From Xenoacremonium recifei (Eukaryota; Ascomycota; Sordariomycetes; Hypocreales; Nectriaceae): a DNA stretch of 64,000 nucleotides. Positions within the stretch are counted from its first letter, which is position 1. Every line of letters begins with the position of its first letter. The translations under genes were made by a program, and so were the position numbers. This document shows, in pieces, positions 21,347-32,130 of this stretch. The stretch lies in NCBI GenBank assembly GCA_012184525.1, contig WOFQ01000019.1, positions 62,001 through 126,000 of the forward strand, read 5' to 3'. The notes under the pieces were generated by a model. It did no database searches. It was given only the letters and a program-made list of their open reading frames with translations, and was not told where the DNA came from.

Positions 21347-22518
21347 GGAATGATTGGATTGGGGGGTACTTCGGGATTTTGACGGCTTTACTTCATGGCA
21401 ATTGGCGTTGGATCAGAGACGTGATCATGACATTCATTACGATTGGGAATACCCGGAAACTTGGACATACAGCATGAACATCGGTTGCTACTCGATACAC
21501 TGAGGATACCGCAAGGAACACCTGGCTAGTGGGAAGGTTCTTAGACTAGGAGTAATTGTAATTGGTGATTTTCCACAAGTGCTGTTTCAGATTTATTCCT
21601 TCTCTCATGCGATGATGATTAGGTTACATTGGACCAGGCAAACGGGTATGGTGTGATCCTTTCCTCTACATCAAGCAGACTTACACTCTACCTCGATATT
21701 TGCCCTCCACAGCGTTGCTTGCAAAGAGCAAGGGTGTACGCCTCTAAGTTATGTCTTCGTGATTTCTGCCCAAGTTTAATATAAAGAGGGCCTGTATAGC
21801 GCCTTAGTATAGAGATTAGGACCATTATCGAGCTTTTCCATAGCATTTGACTATGGACACCTTCATCGCAACGTCGGAGCACCTGAAGAGTTTCGTGCCG
21901 AGGAAGTGGTGCTCTCTTCAATGCACTGGCAGTGAAGACCGATGTGTGTTGTGTATACATGGCGGAGACGTAAGCCGATTAGAAAAATTGGTGAGATGTA
22001 ATCAGTTCGTGTGCAGGAGAAGAGGGGCTCTTGTATTATTCTTCGTCTTGATATTCGATCTTCAAGGGTTTGCGGGATCCCACGGCGTAAGTCAGACTTC
22101 GCCTCTCCGAGGTACTTAAACACGTGGAGAGGTTGATGTTATAGATGTCGCTGAACTTTTCAACGTTTCGGACCCAAGCTCCAGCCTCCCAAACAACATA
22201 TGGTGTCCTATAATTGGTCAAGGCAGTTCGAAATAACGAAGGGCGTCATGTCCTAGTCAAACAGCCACTCTAGCCGGGTTTGGGTGTCTGAATGCCTCCT
22301 TGTAGTGGATTTTTACTAGGACGGCTCATTTCTGCCAGATCCAAGAGCAAACCCCCAGAGGCTGTCTCTTAAGTATCATGAAGAGGCAATCAACGGCGAC
22401 AAACTAGGTCTGGTATGGATATATGAACGCTCTAGATGGACTCGCCTGGGAAAGTGAATCCCTTAACCATCTTCGTGATTATACTCGGAATCTATTTACT
22501 GATATCATCTCTATCAAT
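21347..22518. other. Intergenic region
   Basis: 3' flanks of two convergent genes. No domain-bearing frame, repeat or RNA gene seen. Confidence 0.5.
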
Positions 22519-23595
22519 TCACGTGCTGACCTGCTCATTGTCGTCCTCCTCTCCTGTGTATAATTCCAACTTTGGCATTCCAGCCGCTTCCTCTGGCGTC
22601 CTTGCCTTGAACTGGTCCTTGAGATACCATGGGAAAACCAAATGCAACCACCGATACATCAGTTGGATCACTGTGCGTAGAGCATCCGTCAACTGACGAT
22701 ACTCATCCAGAGTCGTCAGGCTTTCAAGACTTCTGGCATACACCGCACCCAGCCAACCGAGTCGTTCTAGACCCATATCGGCCAAGAAGGCGAAGTGGTT
22801 GAAAGTGGCCGTCAAGAACACTCGGGTCTGGCGCACCATCAAATCCAGGGTCATCGCACTATCCTCAGATGCCGTCAACAGACGGGCTAGAACATGAGGG
22901 CCCAGCGTCGATAGGAACCCTTGAAGAAAGATGGTAGCTTGTAGCGGGCTGGCTTCACCGGCCGCACGAGACTTTACCACTCCAAGGCGAATGGCCTGTA
23001 TGTCGGCTGGCTCGGAAGGTAATCGGAGGATGGAGGCCTCGTGCTCCAGGAGGGCCTTGGCTGTACGCCAGTGTTGTTTGCTGCCGTAGTTGTTACCATT
23101 GGCACTCACTTCAGGAGCTGATGAATTGTGTGGCATCGTTTCTTTATTTTCTGCTTGACCAGCGTTCCGAGAGATGGTAATCTGGACGATGCGAGGGACG
23201 TGGCGGTTAATAGTCTGCTCATAAACAATCTTCCCTAGGTTCACAAGTTTTGGAAGATCTTCCTCGATCACCTGGGCAAATTCGTTGACGAGCGTGCTCT
23301 CCGTGACGGCTCCATAGCAAATGCAGATTGACTGGCTCGTTGTGTTGTAGTATACTGTGCCCTTCCGACGCTCAATCATGTTAGGGTTAGCTGATAGAGA
23401 GAAGGTAGGTGCTGGAAGGTATATAGTCTCTCCTGCGACGACAACATGAAGCAGAAAGCTTCTAAGCGGCAACAAGGCGAGCAGGTTTTCGACTACAGCT
23501 CTGTTCTTGTCGCGAAGTAGTCGGACCCGAAACGAAAGCTCGGGAGTCGGGCCCGCGAAGGACAGCAACTCGAAAGAGGTCATGGCCGCAGACAA
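22519..23595 (-). CDS. DUF3830-like (cyclophilin-fold) protein with helical C-terminal extension
   Basis: Intronless, 358 residues. Residues about 5-130 follow the pattern of DUF3830: beta-rich start, ENLLALLPLRSFLLHVVVAGETIYLP, a G.V.Y...SQSICICYGA segment (family form: E..I.YG.), then FAQVIEEDLPKLVNLGKIVYEQ (family form: a final helix ending in LGK). Bacterial DUF3830 proteins are about 140 residues and are found near amidohydrolase and hydantoinase genes. Here about 200 residues follow that I do not recognise: a polar linker (150-180) and a helix-rich part with TFNHFAFLADMG and LVFPWYLKDQF. The gene lies just downstream of the hydantoinase gene on the same strand, which supports a linked role. 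The DUF call is from remembered patterns only. The C-terminus could also be an independent domain gained by fusion. Confidence 0.6.
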   Translation of the reverse strand: MSAAMTSFELLSFAGPTPELSFRVRLLRDKNRAVVENLLALLPLRSFLLHVVVAGETIYLPAPTFSLSANPNMIERRKGTVYYNTTSQSICICYGAVTESTLVNEFAQVIEEDLPKLVNLGKIVYEQTINRHVPRIVQITISRNAGQAENKETMPHNSSAPEVSANGNNYGSKQHWRTAKALLEHEASILRLPSEPADIQAIRLGVVKSRAAGEASPLQATIFLQGFLSTLGPHVLARLLTASEDSAMTLDLMVRQTRVFLTATFNHFAFLADMGLERLGWLGAVYARSLESLTTLDEYRQLTDALRTVIQLMYRWLHLVFPWYLKDQFKARTPEEAAGMPKLELYTGEEDDNEQVST

Positions 23596-24505
23596 ATTTC
23601 TGCTTGACCAAGAAGCTGATAACCACCTGCTACGGTAGTTATTGAACCATATTGTCTATCTGCGGATGACTTCGCTCCGTCTAGTGTCTCGAGATCCTTT
23701 CTGTATGAGGCAAATTTCTTCTACTGGACTAGTCCATCACATTCCTTATCTTGAACCCGCCAGCTAGACTAAAGTACAATTATCTTCTCTTATAGATCTT
23801 ACCGACGAGGTACCTACAACGCGCATCTTCTAGTTGCGGAAAGGGGGTCTGGTATGGATGCTGGACAGAATAGGAAAATTTCCTGAAATGGAATGGGACT
23901 AGGAGCTTCATCTTTCAGACCCGTTTCTGAAGGAGCGGGAACGGGGTCTAGCTGGGTTCAAGAAATACCAATTTGGTTGAGTACGCGTGCCGTAGCTATC
24001 TTGACATCTGTACTGATCCCGTCATTTCGATATGTCCTATCTTTATCTCTTGATTGGAAATACTTCGTATTCTAGATTCGAGCTATCTTTTTGGCTCCCT
24101 CATGTTTCAGGCCTTCATTAGGATAGTCTTATCAATGGGGAAGCAATTTCTTGGCGGGTTGGCGGGTTAGCGGGTTAGCAGTATCAACACACTCACGCCC
24201 AGATGTTCTAGCAGGCAGAGGGACTCATGTGAAGATTTATATGTCAGTCGATGTAAAATGAGGTTTCATTATCTCTGGGACTGGCCGATTCTCCCGGACT
24301 ATTTATTGTTTTCGACAACGCGAAACAAACTTCATATTCAGCACCAATCGTAAAGTAAAGCGCCCGTGGGAGCAATATATTCTGATGGAAAATTTCTTCT
24401 AATGATGTCTAATGCAATAACAAGTGCTCTGAAAATGCTACCTCAATCATGCGTTGATGCTCTTGCTGCTTGGTCTCTAAGCCCCTGTTCAGTCCCCCTT
24501 TACTA
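23596..24505. promoter_or_regulatory. Intergenic region upstream of the DUF3830-like gene, with a 9-bp tandem repeat
   Basis: About 910 bp. At 24153-24179 the unit GGCGGGTT(A/G) occurs three times in tandem (spacing 9). A related pair of TTAGCGG strings lies in the promoter of the regulator gene at about 31965-31980. No gene seen. Confidence 0.45.
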
Positions 24506-27500
24506 TCACTCAGGTTTCCCCCATCCTCCTCCTCCCGGTGTATTGATCTGTATTCTCTCTCCTGGCCTCAAGCTGACCACAGCCTGTCCACCTAGGCTGA
24601 TCTTGTCCATTTCGCCCTTTGCATTATATCGGAAAGCAAAGTTGCGACCAATGCTCCCCGGCTCGCCCCCATCCATACCGTAAGGAGCGAAAACTCGTCG
24701 CTCAGAGAGAATGCTACTCTTCAGAGGGATTCGCGCCTCTATCTCTCGCGTGATGCCATCACCTCCGTTCCATTTCCCTCGGCCACCAGTACCATAGTTC
24801 ACGCCGTGATGACGGACAATCACTTGGGTTCGCTTCTCAATAACCTCAGCATCCGTGATGCGCGTGTTCGTCGAATGAGCGTGTACGGCGCTCTCGCCAT
24901 GCCAGCCAGGACCAGCACCGGCACCGCCGCCGATCGACTCGCCGTAGTTCCAACCGGGCTCAATCTTCCCGGTGTCTGGGTTACGGCCGCCCATCCCCCA
25001 GCCAAAACTACTCGCACAACCCACGAAACCGGAAACGACCCCAAAGGCTTTGAGAATCGTGTCAATGACACGTTGCGAGGCAAGAGTGCTGCCACAAATG
25101 GCAACAGAAGCATCGGGGTTCAAGATTGAGCTCTTTGGGACACGGATTTCTATAGGTGTTAGACAGCCTTGGTTCAGAGGAATCTCCAAGTCAATCAAAC
25201 ACCTGACAGTGTAAATGACAGCTGAGTGAGCGATTGATATAGGACAATTGATATTGCCCCAGATCTGCGGCCCAGTGCCAGTGAAATCGCAAACGGCTGA
25301 GCCGTTCTCTGGGTTGATGGTGATCTTCACGCTCACCGGCGTGCCAGAGTCAAAGTGATCAACCGCCGACAGGCCGTTCGGGTGTTCCTTCGCGACCTTC
25401 TTAAGATATGCCCTTACGGCAACCTCGGCATTGCTCTGGATGCCATACATGTACTTGTGAACAATGGGTAATGAAAACTCGTCGCATAGTTTCAGAAGTA
25501 GGGTGATGCCTCGCTGGTTGGCTGAGATCTGAGCCTTGAGATCCGAGAGATTGTCCTGGATGCGACGGGTAGGGGAACACCCGGGGAAGCTTCCTGCGCG
25601 TGCAAAAGCCTCACGCACTTCCTCCTCGAGGAACTTGCCGCCGCTGACGATCTTCATGGAGGGGACGTTCAGTCCTTCTTCCCAAAGCTCTTTTGAGTCA
25701 GGCATCATTGAGGTAATACCTTTGCCTCCTACAAGACTGTTAACTATGCCCCATATATGTTGATGATTTCTCACTTACCAATGTCTGTGTGATGCCCCCG
25801 AGAGGCAACGTAGAAAGCAATCTCTTCTCCTACAAACACAGGAGTGACAACAGTCACATCAGGAAGGTGCGTGCCGCCCCATTCTGGGTGGTTCGTCATC
25901 AACACATCACCAGCTTGAAGCTTGCCTAGCCAGTGGTTATGCTGTGCCTGGATGGCCATTTGCATACTTCCCAAGTGAATTGGCACATGGGGTGCGTTGG
26001 CAACCAGTTGGCCATCTGGTGAGAAGAGAGCACACGAGAAGTCCAGTCGCTCTCGAATAGATGTTGAGATAGCAGTTCGTTGAAGTGTGTTTCCCATCTG
26101 CTCAGCGATAGACATGAAACGATGGGCGAAAACGGATAGCTGGATAGGACTGAATTTGTCGTCCTCAGTCTCTTTTTTGGCCAAGGCGTGATCAACCTTC
26201 TCAATGACAACGTGCTCAGGTAGGATGTATCCTCGGAACTTGGGCTCGACAAAGATGGTCTGGGTCTGGTCCAGGATCAGAGCTGGGCCATCACAAGCGC
26301 TACCCGCAGTCATCTCAGTGAGACGGAAAATTCCTGCATCTTTCCATCCACCATCGACGTAGATCTTTTGCGTCTCCTGCGCAGTGACTACCTTGGGGTT
26401 GGACTTGGCCCGCTCAAGGTCTTTCGTGGGAGGAATCGTCTTAGTTATTATGCCAGCATTGCCCGTGGCTCTCACACTGACGTTGTCGATGACAATCTTT
26501 CGGCTTAGGTTAAAAGCGAACTCTCGATAGTGCTCTGACACAAAGGCAGCTCCATAGTCCTCGTCGATTGGTCGAGAGATGACAAGGTTGGTATCGGTAC
26601 CAAAGTATCGAAGAGAGAGGGCTTCGTCGTACTTAATAGAGTCCACATTTGCTCCTTGTGAGATAAGCTCTTTGCGGACCGTCTCTCTCAAGATATTTAT
26701 ACGCTCGCGAATACGTGGCAGCTCTGACATTGCAAAGTCGCCTGAGAAAGGTTCCGAAGCCTCCGACTGCAGCTGAGATTGCGAGATACCGTAGGCGGAA
26801 AGGAGGGACGATAGTTTGTGAATGAGAATGCGGTTTACGCCAAGCTTTTCGGCGATTGCGCAAGCGTGTTCTAGGATCATTAGCATCATTTGCCATTTAT
26901 TAATGTATGGTTTACGTAGACTCACGACCGCCGGCACCACCGAAGCTGACCAGATCATGCTTTTCAGGAGCATAGCCTCGGGCCTCTAAACACCAATTAG
27001 CTAATGAACTCGACTACAAGGTGGATTTCAAGGACGGGGAAGTCTTTAAATTACCAGTAGTATTTCTGATAGGCCGACTCATAGTCTCATTTGCCACATT
27101 CAAGAAACCGAGAGCAACTTCTTCGGGGGAGAGACTTTGTGATGTCTGTTTGTTGAAGTCTGCAGTTATCTCCATGAACTTCTGGTTCACAATAGCTGCA
27201 TCTAGAGGCTCGTTTGCTCCCTTTCCAAAGATAGCGGGAAATGAAGCTAGATGAAGTCGGCCGAGGAATAGGTTGGCATCAGTAACGGTCAGTGGTCCTC
27301 CTTTCCGGTAGCTAGCAGGCCCAGGCGAAGATCCAGCGGATTCGGGACCAACCACCAGGAGGCCATTCCTCGCGAAAAGGATTGAACCTCCACCAGCCGC
27401 GACGGTCTGGATATTGAGCATGGGGACATTGAGAGTTCGATCGGCAATGCGACATTCAGTCAAGTAGTCGTATTTACCATCGAAGCGGCACACGTCGGTA

Positions 27501-28666
27501 CTGGTGCCACCCATGTCGAAACCAATAAGCGGTATACGCTCAGTCTCGTCGAAACAGCTCTTAGCAATGCCGACGACACCACCTGCAGGTCCACTGAGGA
27601 GGGCCTCGTTTCCTTTGAACTTTTGAGCTTGCTTCAGACCACCATCAGAGCACATAAACTCCACTCGCTTTGGCAGAATCTTGAACCCGGACTCAAAGTT
27701 CTCGACATAGCGACGGATGACAGGGAGGAGGTAGGCTTCCGAGCAAACTGATGTCGACCTTCGAAGGAACTTGATGGTTGGGCTCGCTTCGTGAGATGTA
27801 CTCACGTACTTGAAGCCGACTTCCTTCGCGATAGATGCGACGAGGTCTTCATGCTCAGGGTACAGATATGAATGCAGGAAAGAGATGGCGACAGAGCCGT
27901 AACCATTATCACGAAGAGTCTGAAGCTGGGAGCGGACTTCCCCTTTGTCTATCCTCTTGAGGATACGAATGACCTCTCCGCTCGGAGTGCGAACAAGATC
28001 TGGGTCGCTAAGGTCGGCAGGCTTGGGGTCAGGATTAAGGTCATAATCTTCTAAGGTGATGCGCTCATCAACTTCGATGACTGTGTGGTGAAGAGCTTCA
28101 GCCTTTTTCACTTTAAGAGCAAAGATTTTGGGGCGCGTCTGATCGCCGATGACACAAACATCCTTGAAACCTAAATGCGAAGTTGGTAAGTCAGGTCATT
28201 AAGTAAAGATGGGCATGAGACAAACCCTTAGTCGTGACAAAAGCAAACTTCTCTCCCTTGTGCTCGAGAAGAGCATTAGTAGCCACGGTAGTTCCGATTC
28301 TGCATGATGCTATCTAAAGTCAGCGTCTAGATCACCAGATGCTTAGGCATACACACCAATTCTCGACCCGTCTAGTTTCTCACCGACGGGCGTTTCTTTC
28401 CCCTCGACTATGTTCAAGATACGCCTGATAGCCTCGGTAGGAGCATCCGGATAGTTACCGGGATCCTCGGATAACAGCTTGAAGATGATATCCTCTCTGC
28501 CTTGGATGGTGCCAATTACATCGCAGAAAGTACCGCCTCTGTCAATAGAGATGTTGATATCAGCAAGCTGTTCCGGGTGAACGTCCTCGACGTCTGGGGT
28601 TCCGATGAAGGGCGCCATAGCTGATGAATGAACGTCACAACTGCGAGCGGCAGCAGTGAGGCTCAC
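24506..28666 (-). CDS. Fused hydantoinase A/B (5-oxoprolinase-type) enzyme
   Basis: Exons on the minus strand: 28666-28357, 28309-28226, 28170-27055, 26985-26926, 26870-25779, 25728-24506; 1294 residues, matching eukaryotic 5-oxoprolinases (about 1290). The HyuA half starts with DINISIDRGGTFCDVIG, then IGTTVATNALLEHKG, the actin-like GFDMGGTSTDVCRFDG, and SFGGAGGQHACAIAEKLGVN. The HyuB half has FSPIQLSVFAHRFMSIAEQMG, DFSCALFSPDGQLVANAPHVPIHLGSM, HPEWGGTHLPDVT and HHTDIGG. ATP-dependent opening of 5-oxoproline or hydantoin-like rings is the family reaction. Two in-frame starts exist, at 28666 and 28618; the second (MAPFIG) gives a more usual N-terminus. Cytosolic. It diverges from a DAL5-type transporter. 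Confidence 0.95.
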
Positions 28667-30194
28667 CTACTGTCAGCGCGACCATGCGAAGGTTATATCA
28701 GTGAAGTCGCACGGCGAGTGAGAGAAGCAGAGATCAGCATGAGGCCCACGAACGGCCTTTGGGCGACTTGAAAACCGCACATTGCCGAGGCGATAGGTAT
28801 TCAAAGAGTAAAATTGCCTATCTAGGCATTTTTTTGTCGGCGGGAATGGGATCGTGGAGATCGTCACTGTTCAATCGTCCCGGAAATAAGGGTTGGGCGG
28901 TCTCGTCCAGTGGGCTCAGCATTCTCGCCACGACAGGCAACTTTGCAATCTTTCCTGAAAGAACGTCTCAATCACTGTCTCAATAAGGAAAGATGGGATT
29001 ATTAGACATCTGTAATTCACAAGCACTAGTTGTTCACCGAGATGCCCATCTGAACGTACGAATTCTCAGTGTTGGGCTCCACATCGGTTAGATTATTGTC
29101 ATTATAGATCTGGTTTGTGGTTGAACATGCAGATTAGGTATATGGACCCTTATGTTCATGGATTATGTCTTGCATTGGGTTGACCAAATGTTGGGGGCCA
29201 TTGATAAACAATAAGCAGACATAAAAGAACCAAATGTAACTCTGCAAGCCACGTAGTATCGCTCCAAAGAGGAGATGTTGTCGTTTCTTAAATGGGCAGT
29301 CGACGTAAGAAAAGTGATTCAAGATTTCCGCAACTTTGCATCACCGCTCAACCCCATTCCACCGATTGCGGTCCAGTTCCAGTGCACTTGTACCAGGATG
29401 CAAGGAAAGATGTTCTTCCAATCGAAAGTCGCAAGTTCTAGTCAGGGGTCTATCGGCAGCAGATGTGATGGGTAGGACCAAATGTTCCATCAACCCGAAC
29501 TCTAGGTTAGGACGAGTCATTGCCCGCAGCCAACAGACCGGGGTAGAGACCGGATTGAAACCTTCTCTGGGAGTTCTGCAGGTAGGAACGCGTTGGCTCT
29601 AATGCAAGCCATTGTTCGAGACCCTGCTGAAACGTATCTTTGCGCGCGCATCAAGTATCTAGAAACGCCACGACAATAATTCTATCGAGGAGGACGCGAT
29701 TGATCGTGTGTCTTTCCCCTCAATCTTCGGAGCAATGATCCCAAGCCTTCAAGCGGTCCCACGACTAGGCGCAAAGAGGAAAACTACCTGATTCAGTAAC
29801 TCTCCGAGGACCCAATCAGCGCTGTCCAGCCAGTCGCCCGGTGTGCCCCCTTGCGGCAAGACAGCCTTTCTGGGACGGGCACTAGACCTTCGCAACGGAC
29901 AGAGTCGGACCTCTACCGCCCTCGTTCCCTTGCCAGGCGGGGATGGGAGATGTTATCAGTGGAGTCTTGTTGGCCGTTGCGACTCAACCCCCGTCGATGC
30001 AGACCCTCGATGCTTAAAGAACGTTCAACGGAGCCAATGTCGTGCTCGCGGACGAGGATCTCGTCAAGTCCCTGAATTGAAGACCATCAATTCTTGGGAG
30101 TCTTCATATAGAGGACAATATCTCGCTGAAAACTCGCTGAAAATTCCCGTTGTTCTGGAGACAGAGCAGGACGAAGAGCAGCTCATCACTCACC
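28667..30194. promoter_or_regulatory. Divergent promoter region, hydantoinase / transporter
   Basis: About 1.5 kb between divergent starts and no gene. Two AGACCGG strings 12 bp apart lie near 29536-29555 (AGACCGGGGTAGAGACCGG), and CCGATTGCGG occurs near 29361; both are possible zinc-cluster sites but unproven. Confidence 0.4.
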
Positions 30195-31726
30195 ATGTCG
30201 GCCTCTGAACAGGACCCATCGAAGCGCGACATGGCCACCTCCGAGTCTCCGCGCAAGTCCGACGACATCGAGAATGCCATGGAGACCATTGAGAACCGCA
30301 AGAAGAGCTCTTTGTCGACCAAGATCTTGAGCATCATTTGGGACTCGCTCGACAAGAGCCCCGAGGAGCGTCGGTTTGTCGCCAAGATCGATGCCTGGAT
30401 CATGACCTATTGTTGCGTCTCGTACTTTGTGAAGTACCTCGATCAGACCAATGTATGAACTCTGTATATGTGCTCGCGTGATATAGTACAACGCTAACTT
30501 TGGCACTTCAGGTCACCAATGCTTATGTCTCGGGAATGAAGGAAGACCTCAACATGTCTGGCCAGGACTACAATCTCCTGCAGACCATGTTCACGGCCGG
30601 CTATTGTATCGGAAACATCCCCTCCCAACTCATCATGACTAGAATCCGTCCCTCAATCTGGCTGCCAAGTCTTGAACTCATTTGGGGTGCTCTAGTCATG
30701 GGTATGGCGGGAGCTAAGAACATCAACACTCTCTACGTCCTCAGATTCTTCATTGGCCTTCTCGAAGCATCTGCATACCCTGGTATTCTCACCTTGCTCG
30801 GCAATTGGTATACAAAGGAAGAATTAGGAAAGCGCTCGTGCATCTTCATCGCCAGCGCCTTCGTCTCGCAAATGTTCTCTGGGTACCTCCAAGCAGGGCT
30901 CTACAGCGGAATGGATGGCAAGAATGGCCTCTCTGCTTGGCAATGGCTTTTCATCTTCGACGGAATCATTGGCGTCCCAATCAGCCTCGTGGGCTTCTTC
31001 GCCATCCCCGACTCACCCGTCAACAGTCGTGCGCGGTGGCTGAAACCTGAACAGAAAGCGATCGCGATCGCTCGTATGGAGCGTGTCGGCCGCAAGCCTC
31101 CGCGCAAGATGACGTGGAAGGTCTTCGGATCGGCTTTCACCTCGTGGCCCATCTACTTGTTCTCTATTGCATTCGGGGCCCAGCTTCTGGGCTCACGGAT
31201 CTACAACTACTTCAACATTTATCTCAAGAGCACAGGGCGGTACTCGGTCGAGCAAGTCAACATCCTGCCCACAGCGGGCTTCGGGTTTGCGACAGGCATG
31301 AGTCTTATAATGGCCTGGTTCTCCGATGGAATTGGCAAACGTTGGCCAGCCATCTTCCTTGGTGCCACGCTCTCCCTTATAGGATGTATCATCCTCAGCA
31401 TCTACCCCGAGCAAAATAAGATAGCTATGATGTCTGGATGGATATTGACATATGGCCAGGCGGGAGCGGCGGCGTTGATCATCACGATGGCCCAAGAGGT
31501 GCTATCATACTCAACGGAGCACCGTTTAATCGTTATTGGCGTAGTCGAAGCCTTCTCGTTTGCGATGACAGCGTGGGTAATCCTTTTCACGTATCCTTCT
31601 GGAGAGGCCCCAAAATTCAAGATCGGCTATCAGATGGCGGCGATGTTCTTCGCCATTGAGATAATAAGCGTGGGAGCGATTGTGTTTTGCACCAAGAAAT
31701 GGAAACCAGGCCCGAAGGATGCTTGA
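30195..31726 (+). CDS. DAL5/allantoate-permease-type MFS transporter
   Basis: Two exons: 30195-30452 and 30512-31726; intron 30453-30511 (GTATGA..TTCAG); 490 residues. The N-terminal 60 residues are hydrophilic, then KIDAWIMTYCCVSYFVKYLDQTNV runs across the splice into TNAYVSGMKEDLNMSGQDYNLL, a hallmark of the anion:cation symporter (DAL5/TNA1) family. FIGLLEASAYPGILTLLGNWYTKEELGKR and RARWLKPEQKAIA are the later signature stretches. Twelve membrane segments are expected in the plasma membrane. Family substrates are allantoate, ureidosuccinate, nicotinate, pantothenate and similar anions. Beside a hydantoinase/oxoprolinase, uptake of a cyclic amide or carboxylate is a reasonable inference. 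Confidence 0.93.
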
Positions 31727-32130
31727 ATGTAGACATCGTGATGGACTCGGAACACCTGAAGAACAAAGAGTCGGGGTCAAATAATATCGTGAACCTGGCA
31801 TGCTCGAACCTAGCCAATGAAATATATCCCTCTCTGTGATAAACCTTCTTAGGCCCCGTTACTTTGTTTTGATGCTGAAAGTGAAATCTTGCACCTAAAT
31901 GGCATCATCACTCTGGCCCGAACGGCGTACCTGTTATCCTGCTCAGTTAGGACGTGGGTATCTTTTAGCGGTTTTAGCGGGAGATAAGCCCCTAAAGAAC
32001 TATCAGATACGGCATGCAGCGACTTCGATCCCCGGACCCCGCAAAATGCCTATATCTCTCGCCATCTCCCATCTCTTCGTTGCAATTACATACACTCGAT
32101 GAGCCTCAATGCTCGCATGTGAAGGTCGCC
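31727..32130. promoter_or_regulatory. Promoter region of the regulator gene
   Basis: About 400 bp; contains a pair of TTAGCGG(T/G) strings around 31965-31980 (TTTTAGCGGTTTTAGCGGG). The open frame extends upstream of the chosen start to 32014 but the added residues look non-coding. Confidence 0.4.
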
